Assembly (NCBI GenBank): GCA_964035575.1
Contig: OZ037881.1
Coordinates: 186,001 to 250,000, forward strand
Direction: 5' to 3'
DNA from: Rhynchopus sp. YZ270_cl-10
Taxonomy: Eukaryota > Euglenozoa > Diplonemea > Diplonemida > Diplonemidae
Length of the DNA: 64,000 nucleotides
Shown here: positions 1-10,400 of the stretch, one piece after another
How the letters are laid out: each line of letters begins with the position of its first letter
Numbering within the stretch: position 1 is the first letter of the stretch
Made by a program: the position numbers and the translations under genes
The notes under the pieces: generated by a model
Told to the model about the DNA's origin: nothing
The model's database searches: none
The model's input: only the letters and a program-made list of their open reading frames with translations

Positions 1-99
1 AGGGTCCTGTGTCATGCCACCACACTGTCCACCGGCTTGCGAAATATTGTGACAACCAGCGACAACGTTTAGTAGCGCAAAAGCGAGAGCGAGACGCAT
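1..99 (-). CDS. N-terminal fragment of a secreted protein (runs off the left edge)
   Basis: The minus strand has an ATG at 99-97 followed by 33 open codons to the window edge. The first 15 or so residues form a classic signal peptide: Met-Arg, then a hydrophobic Leu/Ala/Phe/Val core, then Ala-Gly-Cys, a likely cleavage site. The next residues are Gly/Cys-rich (QAGGQCGGMTQDP), as in many small extracellular domains. No family can be assigned from 33 residues. The call rests on the signal-peptide pattern and on agreement with the minus-strand orientation of every neighbouring gene. Confidence 0.55.
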   Translation of the reverse strand, partial: MRLALAFALLNVVAGCHNISQAGGQCGGMTQDP

Positions 100-958
100 G
101 GTTTGATGGAAAGCTTTTATGATAACAAAGAATCTGTAGTTGTGGTAGGTGTAGAGTGGAATAGCAGTCGGGAGTCGGAACAATGATATCGGGAAAAATA
201 CGTAACACCGGCGCAGCACTTTTGCGCAAATATATCTTCTCGTTTTCGTTGGTGATTTTTTGACACAAAGCAGGAAAGGGAGAAAATAGGGAGCATTTTT
301 TTTTCATTTATGAATATTAAGCCAGCAGAACAAATGCCGTCGCGAGCAGTCAACGTGACGTGAGCTGTATGGGGTTTATGGTGTGCCCCGGATCTCGAAG
401 ACCCGTGTGTGCACACAAAAGAAAGGTTAGGTAAGCGCTCGGGTGCGTAAAGTTGGTAACGTGCAGACTCCTCACGGATGCAGGCACGTGCATGGGGAGG
501 GGAAAAGAAGAAAGACAAAACGCGATGCGAAAGGAAAAACGACAAAAAGTAACAACAAAAAAGAATAAAGCAAAGGAACCCTGCCGAATAGGTATTCTGT
601 CGACTGACACCAGGCTCATCAAAACAAAAACTGAGACAACGCAGGTCTTTTGAGTATCACTTAGTGAAAGAACGAAGAGATAATAAGAACAAAAATAAAA
701 TAAGAAACGGGAGAAAAGGAGCGACTTAAAAATAACCCCGCCAACAACCATGCTTCCTCTGAGCCAGCCTCCAGCGGAGTCGCAACCGTGCACGCCCAAA
801 AAAAGAAGGTTAGATCATAACAACTCACGTTGTGTTTGTTGGGTGGCATTCTCGGATTGCGCTGCACGCTGGTTGGCTCTTATGTTGTAAAGCAGTGGTT
901 GGTTGGTGGTGTGTTCCCTACTGTTGTAACCCCGACCCCCTCCACCCTCACCACAGGA
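100..958. other. Intergenic, no gene seen
   Basis: This stretch separates the start of the secreted protein from the end of the VWA-RBR gene. It contains A-rich and T-rich runs and a few open frames that are low-complexity Phe/Ser/Lys translations without recognisable domains. It should hold the promoter of the left-edge gene (near 100-300) and the 3' region of the VWA-RBR gene. I see no RNA gene or repeat in it. Confidence 0.5.
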
Positions 959-3900
959 TCAGTACTCAATGCCAATGCCTCCGTGCGCATCCTCCATGTG
1001 TGCGTAGATGTCCTCGTTTGTGAAGTCACCGCCACACTCCCAGCACCACTCGCAGCCGCAGAGGCAGGAGATGTGGTTGCAGCCGTGCGCCTTGAAGGTG
1101 GGGGCGGCGCACTGTGGGCACTGCAGCGACGCAGGGTCGGCAAGGGCCGTCTCCGCCACACCCTTGCGCAGTGCTGCGGCCTCTGCCTCCTTGCGTGCAG
1201 CGTCCTCCACACAGCCGTGGCAGCGGAAGGCCTTGATCCTGTCCTCGTCGACACGTGCCCCGCACACCTTCGGGAAGGCCTCCTTCACCTTGTAGCACGT
1301 CGCACACCACGCGTAGCACATATCCGCACGCAGCTCGTCCTCCCCCACACGGTGCTTCTTGCTCGTCACCACCGCACAGGCGCGCTTGTTGTACTTCGCC
1401 AGCGTGCTCCCCAACGGGCGGCGCTTGCAGAACGGGCACAGCCCAAGCGTGGGGGTGTACACACACCCAGGCTTCATCGAAGAGTACCACGCCTTCAGAC
1501 ACTTCTGGCACGCCACGTTGCTGCAGGTCCCACACGCACTCTCAAGCCCTGCCACGGCGACGTCCTCAAAGCACAGGTTGCACATATCTGCCAGGTCACC
1601 CTTGGCCACGCGTGTGGTGATCTGCGCACACACCTCAGCAGCGTTCATCACACTGTGCTTCTTCCAGGTCAGTGCTGGTGTAGCCGTCACTGCTGCTGCT
1701 TCTGCAGACGGCTCCGCAAACAGCTCTGGGTGCTTGTTCCACAGCTTGTACGTGCTCATGGTCGACGAGAGCGCCTCCTCGTCCGCAGGCGTGTGCCCCA
1801 GCAGTCCGTACAGCACAGGGTTCTCCGCCTGCAGCTTGCTGTACACCGCCTCCTCGACGTGCACGCAGTCTGTGGGGCGGTGGGCGCACTCCTCACACGT
1901 TGTCGTTGCACTCTCTGCCACGCCGTCGGGACGCACAAACCTGTTCCTGCACCCTGTGCACTCCACAGCAGGCGCCACGCCCCCCGTGCGGCAGTACCAG
2001 CACTTCGGCGCCACGTTCAGCAGGGCAGGGTTCACAATAGCGTACACAACACTGCACGTCCTGCACTCCACAAGGTGCGACTGCCCCTCCGCAGGCTCTG
2101 CACTGGCAGGGCCGTCCCCAGCAGCGGCATCGTCGCCACGCTGCGCACGCGTGGCAGCCTCGTGGCACAGCCCGCACACGCCGCCCTTCATCAGCGTCAG
2201 CGAGCGTGCGGTCTTGCACTGCGAGCACACCGCCTTCTCGTCGTGGTACAGACGCTCCTTCTTCGGGCGGTACCCACACTGCACGTCGACACGCATGTTC
2301 TGTGCCTTACGCACCCGCAGCACCTTGTCGATCGTCCCGTACAGCGCCGTCTCCTCTTCCGTCAGGAACTCCGGCACACGCACCACAAGACGCACAAACC
2401 CTGCCGCCAGGATCTCGGGGTAGTCCTCCAGCTTCTCAATTTTCGGGATCCACCGCCCCTTGACACGCTCCAGGAGTGCCGCCGCCCGCCCCTTCAGGTG
2501 CTCGTTCCCGCTCAGGTAGGCGAGTATCGCAATGATGCACGCAGGGCGCTGTGTCACCAGCAGCCCTGGCAGCGCCAGCGACGGGAGCATCGAGAACAGC
2601 TGGTGGTCGTCAAACGACGCCGGCGCCCACAGCGGCACCTTCCCGCTCCCGTCGGTAGGGCTGGTGTGCGGCAGCTCCACAGCGTCTGCCTGCGTGGCGT
2701 CCACAAACACGACACACGTCAGCAGCTTCTGCACCGCAGCAAGCACTGCCGGTGTCGGGGCGTGCACAAGCGACCGCATGTCGTCCTTCGACGGCAGCAC
2801 CACCCCAGGCCCCGCCTCCAGCACGTACACACCCGCACCCGTCCCGGCACCAGCCACGAGCTCGCACACCTCCGCCGACCTGTCGTACGACTCGTCGATC
2901 CACGTCCGCAGCTGTGTCTGCTGCTCCCCCTGCAGCTTGCCCACACACTGTCCCAGCGCCTCCGCCAGACCTGCAAGACGGTCGTCCTCACGGCGCCTGC
3001 ATGCCAGACGCCACAGCAGTCCCACCACGCGGTTGTACGTCAGCGCAAGCGCACGCTCCGCCTTGTCAGGCACAATCAGCTCCCGCAGCGTCCGGAACAC
3101 TACGTCACGGAAGCTCTCGTCCTTCTCAAAGAGCGGTGCCAAGGCCTGCAGGTCGCACGCCCACCCCTCCACAGGTGCAAAGTCAAGCGTCCCACGCTGC
3201 AGCGACACAAGCCCCGCACTCTTCTGCGTCTGCTCGTCCTCCACCACAGCCCCGCTCACAAGCAGGTCCACAGCAGCCTCTGCGTTCCCGTCGCTTCTAC
3301 GCAGTGCCTCCACAGCCACAGCGTCCCCGAAGCCCATCAGCACCAGCTGCTCCACCTTCGCCGCGTCCCCTGCACGCGTCTCGTTCCTGACCGACGCCAT
3401 GAGGTACCCGCCACACGACGCCTCGCTCAGCCCGTCCAGGGCAGGCCCGCTCACAAAGCGCATCACGCACGCCCCCAGGGCCTCGTCTGCGAAGTCCTGC
3501 CCCATGATCTGCAGCAGCACACCCATCGTCATCTTCGTGATGGTCGCGGGCCGTGTGTTGGGGAGCGTCACCACGGGGCCGAGGAGGGCCTGGAAGCGCA
3601 CCACCACGGCATCGTGGTGCGGCACAAAGGTGTACGTCTTCGACACCCCCACCTCGCGCAGGGCACGTGTGATGGCCATCCAGTCCGCACCGGGCTGCAT
3701 CTGTGCGAGCGCCTTCTTCTCCTTCTCGTAGTTGCTGCCCCCGGTGCGTGCACTGTGCGGCGGTGCGTCTGTGTAGAACAGCACAATCGTGTGCATCTCC
3801 TCTGCCTCACGCAGGTGCCGCACAACCTCGTTCAACGCTGTCTTCGAAGCCTCGGGACAGTCTCCTCCACCACCTGCACGCAGCCCGCCTGCGAACTTCG

Positions 3901-4147
3901 TTGCCGCCGCCTCGTCCCCGTAGCATGTCCTCAACAGGTTCGTCCCGTCGCAGTAGTCCTCGTACGCCACAATGTCGACCTGTCCACGCCCCGCTGTCAG
4001 CACTCTCAGCACCGAGAAGATCTGCGGCAGCGTGTCGCTCAGGGATGTGCAGTACTGCCCCATCGACCCCGTCGTGTCGACCACCACAACCACACGCAGG
4101 TTCTTCTCTGCAGGCGTAGTCTTGGGCATCGGTGCGACGGTCGTCAT
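959..4147 (-). CDS. VWA-UBA-zinc ribbon-RBR protein, probable E3 ubiquitin ligase
   Basis: A single-exon gene of 1062 residues. Residues 18-200 form a von Willebrand A domain with the MIDAS-type motif DTTGSMG at 24-30. Residues 263-297 are UBA-like around MGF (271-273), a ubiquitin-binding fold. The middle region carries many CxxC pairs that look like zinc ribbons. The C-terminus is a RING-between-RING module: RING1 about 856-908 (CNLC...CPFC), IBR about 944-980, RING2 1010-1041 (CPQC...CGCEWCWECGG). RBR ligases pass ubiquitin through a RING2 cysteine. The Cys of the GCNH motif at 1023 sits where the catalytic Cys lies in HHARI and Parkin. The protein is therefore predicted to ligate ubiquitin to a partner chosen by the VWA and UBA parts; the substrate is unknown. 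All core Cys/His appear present. The ATG at 4147 is the first in frame. Confidence 0.85.
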   Translation of the reverse strand: MTTVAPMPKTTPAEKNLRVVVVVDTTGSMGQYCTSLSDTLPQIFSVLRVLTAGRGQVDIVAYEDYCDGTNLLRTCYGDEAAATKFAGGLRAGGGGDCPEASKTALNEVVRHLREAEEMHTIVLFYTDAPPHSARTGGSNYEKEKKALAQMQPGADWMAITRALREVGVSKTYTFVPHHDAVVVRFQALLGPVVTLPNTRPATITKMTMGVLLQIMGQDFADEALGACVMRFVSGPALDGLSEASCGGYLMASVRNETRAGDAAKVEQLVLMGFGDAVAVEALRRSDGNAEAAVDLLVSGAVVEDEQTQKSAGLVSLQRGTLDFAPVEGWACDLQALAPLFEKDESFRDVVFRTLRELIVPDKAERALALTYNRVVGLLWRLACRRREDDRLAGLAEALGQCVGKLQGEQQTQLRTWIDESYDRSAEVCELVAGAGTGAGVYVLEAGPGVVLPSKDDMRSLVHAPTPAVLAAVQKLLTCVVFVDATQADAVELPHTSPTDGSGKVPLWAPASFDDHQLFSMLPSLALPGLLVTQRPACIIAILAYLSGNEHLKGRAAALLERVKGRWIPKIEKLEDYPEILAAGFVRLVVRVPEFLTEEETALYGTIDKVLRVRKAQNMRVDVQCGYRPKKERLYHDEKAVCSQCKTARSLTLMKGGVCGLCHEAATRAQRGDDAAAGDGPASAEPAEGQSHLVECRTCSVVYAIVNPALLNVAPKCWYCRTGGVAPAVECTGCRNRFVRPDGVAESATTTCEECAHRPTDCVHVEEAVYSKLQAENPVLYGLLGHTPADEEALSSTMSTYKLWNKHPELFAEPSAEAAAVTATPALTWKKHSVMNAAEVCAQITTRVAKGDLADMCNLCFEDVAVAGLESACGTCSNVACQKCLKAWYSSMKPGCVYTPTLGLCPFCKRRPLGSTLAKYNKRACAVVTSKKHRVGEDELRADMCYAWCATCYKVKEAFPKVCGARVDEDRIKAFRCHGCVEDAARKEAEAAALRKGVAETALADPASLQCPQCAAPTFKAHGCNHISCLCGCEWCWECGGDFTNEDIYAHMEDAHGGIGIEY

Positions 4148-4328
4148 GTTTGTGTGTTTCTTTTTTGTGGCGTTTATATCTGTATTATGAGGTGTGACGT
4201 GAGGGGAAGGGCAGTGAAACAGAACACGACACAGAATGGAAGGAAACTCACACTGTCACAATAAGCCTATCATTTTGTTTGGAACAAGACTCGAACATGC
4301 ACACTTAACAGCAAAACGCCTCAAGAAC

Positions 4329-4351
4329 TCTCTCTCTCTCTCTCTCTCTCT
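4329..4351. repeat. (CT)n microsatellite
   Basis: A pure CT dinucleotide run lies between the VWA-RBR gene and the next gene. A second CT-rich tract follows at about 4408-4434, next to the stop codon of the downstream gene. On the minus strand these are GA tracts. Confidence 0.9.
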
Positions 4352-4432
4352 ACCCTCATTTGGAAAATTCTGCTGTGTGTAAACACAAACACAATCACCC
4401 CTCTGACCCTCCCTCTCCCTCTCTCTCTCCCT

Positions 4433-5740
4433 CTATAACCGTTCATTCACATGATGCCATGTTGCTGTCAAATCAAAGTCGTTTCCATAGGCGTGGTTTG
4501 TGAGCCACGCGGTCACCGACATCCCTGCGTTCAGAAGCGAACGTGCCTCGAGCACTACCGTCACGAACCCATCGGAACTGAAGTAATGATCCACCGAATC
4601 AACCCCCTTCGTGTAACACGCAGACGTCGCAGCATCCCACCCATCGGGCCATCCAAAGTACGACATCTGCCCCAACCTATCCCACTGCAGCCCTGCGGAC
4701 CCTACGATCAAGCAATTTATCGCCTGATTTGTTCCCCAATTCATGCCTTCAAAGTGAAAACGGTATTTTACATCGGAACGCATGCTGATATTTGTTTTAA
4801 GGTGCACTTGCACCCTATCAGGCCTATTCGTCTGTGTCTCCTTAGGACGCTGCGTACAATACGTAAAATCCCTAAAAACCCTGCACTCCGACGTCCGCCT
4901 TTTAGGAAGATACATCCACGGGCTTTCCGTGAACTGAGCGATGTCAATCCCGCTGGTATCAAGACTCTCCAACAGCTCCACTGCATGAGAGCGGGTGTCG
5001 TCAGACTGCAGAAACCCATCCAGATTGAAGGACGCCTCCGTGAGCTTGATGCCACCCCGCTCCACATGGTGCGCTACAGCAGGGTCCTCCACTGTCGCCA
5101 GCATGGATGGTGTGGGGATGGGCTCCACCTCCGTCTCGATCTCTTCCACTGCCTGCAGCGTGGGTTGCGTTCCGTCTACCTCTGCTAGCGGAATGTTGCA
5201 CTCCACCCTGAGCTGCTCCTCCGCCTGGTTCAACGCTACCCCCCTTCTGATTTTCATTTCAACCAATAGTCTCCGCTTCTGCTCTGCTGCGCTGTTCTCG
5301 CTGGCGAAGGGTGACACAAATCTCTCTGGGTTTCGTGCAAGCTTGAGAGCCGCGAGAAGTCCTTTTAGCGCAGACAAAAACGTTGCATGGTGCGCATGAG
5401 GTGCAGTATAGAGCTTGCAGAGGAGACGGAAGGAGATTTCTGACACCTGACGATTTGAGGTTACCTGGAGGTTGGTATGACCGTCACGACGGCCTTGAAC
5501 AACGAAGAGAAGTGTTAGCAGCTCCTCCGCGTCCTCTGCCGTCACCTCTGTGCTCGCAAGCATATGAAAATGCCGTGCAAAGGCGTCAAGGTGAGCACGC
5601 TGCTTACGTTGGGTCTTGCGCTTCACCACATCAATAAGAAGCGGCACAGCACGACGTGGTACGTCCTCCTTCAGAAACGCAACCTCATCAACAATGCATG
5701 ACTCTGTTTGGCTCACGGTAGAATCCAAAAAATACTTCAT
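4433..5740 (-). CDS. Hypothetical protein, 435 residues
   Basis: An open frame from the ATG at 5740 to the stop at 4433 with the GC-rich codon use of neighbouring genes. Residues 1-140 look helical and HEAT-like. Residues 150-280 are acidic and polar, probably disordered. Residues 290-435 are rich in Trp, Tyr, Phe and alternating hydrophobics, suggesting a beta-sandwich. I see no signal peptide, membrane segment or zinc motif, and I do not recognise the family. The reading frame is supported by length, codon use and orientation. The CT-rich tract lies just 3' of the stop. Function is unknown. Confidence 0.65.
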   Translation of the reverse strand: MKYFLDSTVSQTESCIVDEVAFLKEDVPRRAVPLLIDVVKRKTQRKQRAHLDAFARHFHMLASTEVTAEDAEELLTLLFVVQGRRDGHTNLQVTSNRQVSEISFRLLCKLYTAPHAHHATFLSALKGLLAALKLARNPERFVSPFASENSAAEQKRRLLVEMKIRRGVALNQAEEQLRVECNIPLAEVDGTQPTLQAVEEIETEVEPIPTPSMLATVEDPAVAHHVERGGIKLTEASFNLDGFLQSDDTRSHAVELLESLDTSGIDIAQFTESPWMYLPKRRTSECRVFRDFTYCTQRPKETQTNRPDRVQVHLKTNISMRSDVKYRFHFEGMNWGTNQAINCLIVGSAGLQWDRLGQMSYFGWPDGWDAATSACYTKGVDSVDHYFSSDGFVTVVLEARSLLNAGMSVTAWLTNHAYGNDFDLTATWHHVNERL

Positions 5741-7463
5741 CTGTTATGTCGTTCTGCAGAGAGAGGAATACGTGTTGAAAAAAGGGGGAGAGGGGAGAGG
5801 GGCGGGAGGACTATCTTCGCGAAAAACAGTTGGATTTTGAGGAGAAAAGTAATATCGGAAAAGGTAAGTACAGATGCTTCGGTTGATTGCACAATGCTCC
5901 TATTTGAGGGATGATTTTTGGCGACCGTACCGTACTATTTTTCTCCTTTAAAGCAAGCTTCGTTGTAATAAAAAAAATTGGGAGGGAGGTATGGGCTCGG
6001 GTTTCTGGTTAGGTGCTATCTAATCTTCTATATTTTTGTGCTTACGAATACAGTTGTATTGTGGTGGGAGAGGGAAACGCGACAACTAGCAAAAAGAAAG
6101 GGGGTGGTAAGAAGGGATAAGGTCTAAAAAGGGTCTAAAGGAGAAGGAACAAACAAAAGAGAAAGAAAAAAGAAAAGCTTGAAAGAATGAAAGCTCCTCC
6201 ATAGCGCCACGCACATCTAAGCGAAGTGAAGTTTGGCAGTGCAAAATAAAGGAAAAAGAGAACAAAAAGGTCCCCAAAAAAACGCCTCTGGGACGCACTG
6301 CTGGGAATAACCCAAAAAGAAAAGAGTAGTTGAAATGTACTAAAAAAAAAACGCACGCTCGGCGGTGCTCATGCAAAAGGGTGGGATGAGTTCGAGTGTT
6401 CCGTAATGTAAGAGAACAGAGGCGGTTCACAACCGCTCAAAAAAAACACGCTACCGCCCAGAAAGAAACGTTGTACACACACCTGAAAGAGTTGAAAGTG
6501 CAACCACCTCACCGTACATCGGTGGACGCAGGGGGTACTGGTTTCCCGCGGGTTGTCGAACCCACAGAGAGCACCTTTCACCTTTAAACACAGACACCAC
6601 CTCAGAGTACAAGAACTCTTTCGCCAGAGGCTTTCGTTGGATGCAACGACTCTAAATGGCTTGAACTGAGGTGACAAAAGTGAACTTCATACTGTGCAGA
6701 TATCAAGGCGGGGGTTAAAAAAATCTAGAAAAGAAAGAAAAAAGAAAAAAATGGAAACGTTTGTAATATGAACCGACACCTCATAGATGGTCGGCCGGAG
6801 TCGGCCCGAATTTTTTGGAAAATCAGAGTCGGCCCTACTCCGGCCAACCACCATCTATGACACCTCTTCCTAGTCAGATTGTTGTACTTTGTTTTTTGTT
6901 GTGTCAACAATCGCCTAAAGACCCGCTTGGGGAACCTAAGGTCTGTACTCAATGTTGGCCGAAGCCTTTTTGGCTCATCAATCTTATTCTAAGATAAAAA
7001 TACGAACAAAAATTATGAGGGTTTGGGGAGGGACAGTGGAAAAACAGACTTTTAGACTATAAAACCAAAAACTGTCGCACGCAGTAAGCCTGCTAGATCT
7101 AGAGGGAAGAAAGGGACGGATAAAGGGGAAAAAAAAATGCAATGAAAAACATGGTGTTCCTGACGACCCCCATATTGCGTACTTCTTGTGTACTTGGTGC
7201 GTACTTCGTGTTTTTTGGATTTCTGGGGTACCCAAAAACAACAAAAAAACGTTAACGACCTTACACCTCTTGAGCCTACATAGGGTGGCCACAACATTGG
7301 TTTGTTGAAATGAAATATTCATCACCTCGTTTGAAAGCGTCTTAAGACACTAAAATATCAATCTCAGCAAAATCATCATCAGAACAACAGACGGGACCAC
7401 AGAAGGCTAAGGGGTCACAATACTGGGGGAAGGGGGGGCGGGAGGTGAAACCACAAGAGGCCC
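5741..7463. other. Gene-free stretch with dispersed repeats
   Basis: No convincing coding frame occurs here. Visible are A-rich tracts, copies of a short dispersed repeat (core GTTGAAAGTGCA near 6488 and GCAGTGCAAAA near 6230), the segment TAGTTGAAATGTACTAAAA near 6332 that recurs in a V-ATPase D intron near 42084, and a 76-bp hairpin element at 6783-6858. The part nearest 5740 should contain the promoter of the hypothetical gene; the part near 7464 is the 3' region of the coiled-coil gene. Confidence 0.6.
6775..6866. mobile_element. 76-bp palindromic MITE with 8-bp target duplication (hAT-like)
   Basis: The element at 6783-6858 begins ATAGATGG and ends CCATCTAT and folds into a hairpin with arms containing GGCCGGAGT and its complement. 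It is flanked by a perfect 8-bp direct repeat, GACACCTC, at 6775-6782 and 6859-6866. Eight-bp duplications are typical of hAT-superfamily transposases, so this is probably a miniature non-autonomous copy. It has no coding capacity. The superfamily label rests only on duplication length. Confidence 0.7.
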
Positions 7464-10400
7464 TTAGTACGCACTGGAGGAGGGGTTGTGGAGTGGGTCT
7501 TGCTGGAGATCCTTCTCCATGACAAGGAGGTAGCGCTGGTTTTTGTAGAAGAGCTTTGCGTTGTGCGTCTGTGAGGGAGGAAGGGAGGAAGGGGTTTTGA
7601 AGATACTAGATAGAGAGTTTTTTAGATCTATACCACAATCGTTACACAAGCAAAACGCAAAATATTAAGAAAAAGATAGAGTCCAGCAGAGAACCTGCTT
7701 TAGATCACCATTTTGCAGTCGAGAGAAAAAATAGGATCCTCCTCATACCTGCTCGTAACGGGGTAGGTCTGCCAAAAGCTGTTCGTCAAGAACCTGCAGC
7801 TCTCGCTTCAATTCGGTGATCTGCTTGTCGCGCATTGTGCTCCCTGCCTGGGCGAAGACCTCACCGAGGCGGTGCTTGACAAACTCACGACGGGTTATGA
7901 TGTCCATGAGAGGGAGCTGTGCCTCGAGACGTGCAATCTCTCCAGAAAGCTGTGTTGTGGTGTGCGTTGGATATGGGAGGGGTCCTTTAAGCTGTGCGCT
8001 TTCCTTTGCATACCTCCTCGTAGACGAGGTTGACGACCTGGAGCATGTGGTTGCTGACGTCGATCTCTGAGCGGCGTGGGCTTGTGTCCGGTGTGGCGAA
8101 GGAGCCTACAGAGGCCAGCATGCCAAGCTTGCCGAAGACGCCGTTGAGAAGCTGCATGCGTTCTGCAGGGTCCGTGTCGATGAGGTCCCACAGCTTCAGA
8201 AGCTTTTCACGTTTGCTGCCAAATGCTTCGAACAAACGTTTGATACGCAGCTGCAGCTCTGCGGACTGTGCGCGTTGTTCTTTGTCTTCACATTCGCGTG
8301 ATGCTGCACGCTCCGTCTGAATGGAATGGTGTGTTGTAGTAGTGTGTGTTTGATGACTTATAGGGGTAATTCTTGCGCAGAATACGGCCCAAAGTGTGTG
8401 GAGGAACATAGCATACCTCGGTCCGGTTTCTGGTGAGCTCGTTGTCCTTGCGGACAAGCTCCCGTGCCAGTCGTTTTTCTTCTTCTTCGAGAAGCTTGCG
8501 TGCAAAGGCCTCGCGGTCCTTGCGGGAGCGTGCCTGCACTTCGTTGAAGAGGTTCTCGTATTTGGAGACAAGGGATTTGTGGAGTTCGAGCTTCCATTGG
8601 TTCATGGAGTAGGTGATCTTGTCGAGCTCCTGCTGCAGCGTTGTGATGTTGCGTTCGGCAGCCTCACGGCGTTCGCGTTCTGCGTCGACGACACCGAGGT
8701 ACTCTTGCTTCTCGCCCTCCAGCTGCCGTGTGAGCTCCGCAGCACGTTCACGTACCCGCGCCTCCACCTCGTCCACCTCCTTCACCTTCATCAAGTCAAT
8801 GTCCTGCCGCAGCTGTTGGATCAGTCTGTCCTTCTCACGCTCCTGCGCCGCACGCTGCTTCTCACGCTCCTCCAGGGAAGTGTGGTACAGCCTCTCCGCG
8901 TCCTTGAGAAGGTCCTCGTACTGTGTCTTCACCTTTACATCGTAGTCCATCTTCTTCTTGTCGAGTGCAGCGGTTCTGTGGAGGTGTGGGTTGTGAAAAT
9001 GGAAAGAAATATGAAACATACTTCTCAAGGTCCTGCTCCTGCAGCTGCCGCCACTTCTTCTCGTACATCTGCTTCAGGTCTCCGAGGAGTGACTCCATCT
9101 GAAATTTTTTTGGGTAATTTTTCACAACATTTTCCACTTTTCCCCATCTCCCAACACAACGAAAAATGACACAAAAAAACCCACACAAAATATACCTTTT
9201 CATGAAGCATTCTGCTGGTATCTTCAAGCTTCCTTGATGCTTCCTCATCCTTCTCTAGGAGGGCCGCTTGGGCAGACTGCTTTTCGTGCGCGAGGGAGTC
9301 GCGGAGCTTGCTGACTTGGGCCTCATAGCTCTGTGTCATCTCTGCAATGCGCGCCTCGGCACGGCGCTGCTGGTCTTGGAGCTGTTTGGTGGCGGCTTCC
9401 TCTGCGAGACGACGCTCCTGCTCACGCTCACGCTCTGTACTGCGGTGGTGCTCTTGCAGGCGTTCCTCAAGGCGCTGTGTCTCCGCCAACGCATCGCTCT
9501 GCTTCTGCTTCGCGAGTTGTGCCCTGAGGCGTGCGCACTCCTCCTGGAGCCTCTCAACATCGGCAGCCTGCGCACTCCCCAGCTGTCTTTGCTGCTCCCC
9601 CAAGGCCTTCTCTGTGAACGTCCGCATAGCCTCCTCAAACTGTTGCTGTTTGCTGCGCATCTCCCCGTCCCCCTGCTCCAGCTTCTCTTTGATGCGCAGG
9701 AAGAACTCCTCCTCAGCGCGTCGGCGCTCCCCATCAGCCTCTTCCCAGTGTTTGGAACGCCCGTCAAACATTTTTTGCATAGATTCCCGCGCAGAGGCCT
9801 CCATCTCGAGGCGGATGCGGTCGTTGTCGAACTGCATTTGGAGCTCCTTCTGGCGGAGGGCTTCCTGCTCGGCTTTGGTGCGTGCCTGCGCTTCGTTGCG
9901 GATGGCTTCTTCGCGGCGGAGGTAGCCGTCTTTGCATTCCTGTGCAAACTCTGCCTTTTCGGCTTCGATGTCGTTGCGCAGGGTGTCGAGCTTGATCTCG
10001 AGGGCGTTGGTCTCCTTGCGGTGGGCCTCGTGGATCGCGGCGATGGCTTTGCTGTGCTTCTCGCGAAGGAGGTGGTCCCGCTCGTGGGTGTCCTTCTCGC
10101 GTTGGCGGAGTGCCTCGCGCTGCTCCTCTGCAGTCTGCTCAAGCATCGCGTCGTAGCGGCGCTGCATATCCAGCTCCGCCTTCTTGCGCTCATCCTCCAT
10201 CTGCCGCTGCAGCTTCCCCCTCGCCTCTTCCATTGCACGTTGCTGGTCCACAGCATGCTTCCGGATCGCATCCAGCTCCCCCTGCAAGCGTTCACGCTCT
10301 GCAGCAAGCCGTGCCTCCGCCTCCTTGCGGATGGTGATCTCAAGCTTGGAACGCATATCCCATTCGTCGCCCTCAAGGCGTGCCTTTTCCTGCGCAAACT

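Noticed and set aside
830-4264. 1144-codon open frame on the plus strand
   Set aside because: It is antisense to the VWA-RBR gene, has Arg/His/Leu-rich translation without domains, and is a by-product of GC-rich codon use on the other strand.
6541-6570. tRNA-like T-arm (GGGTTCGACAACCC on the minus strand)
   Set aside because: No acceptor stem, D-arm or anticodon arm could be fitted around it.
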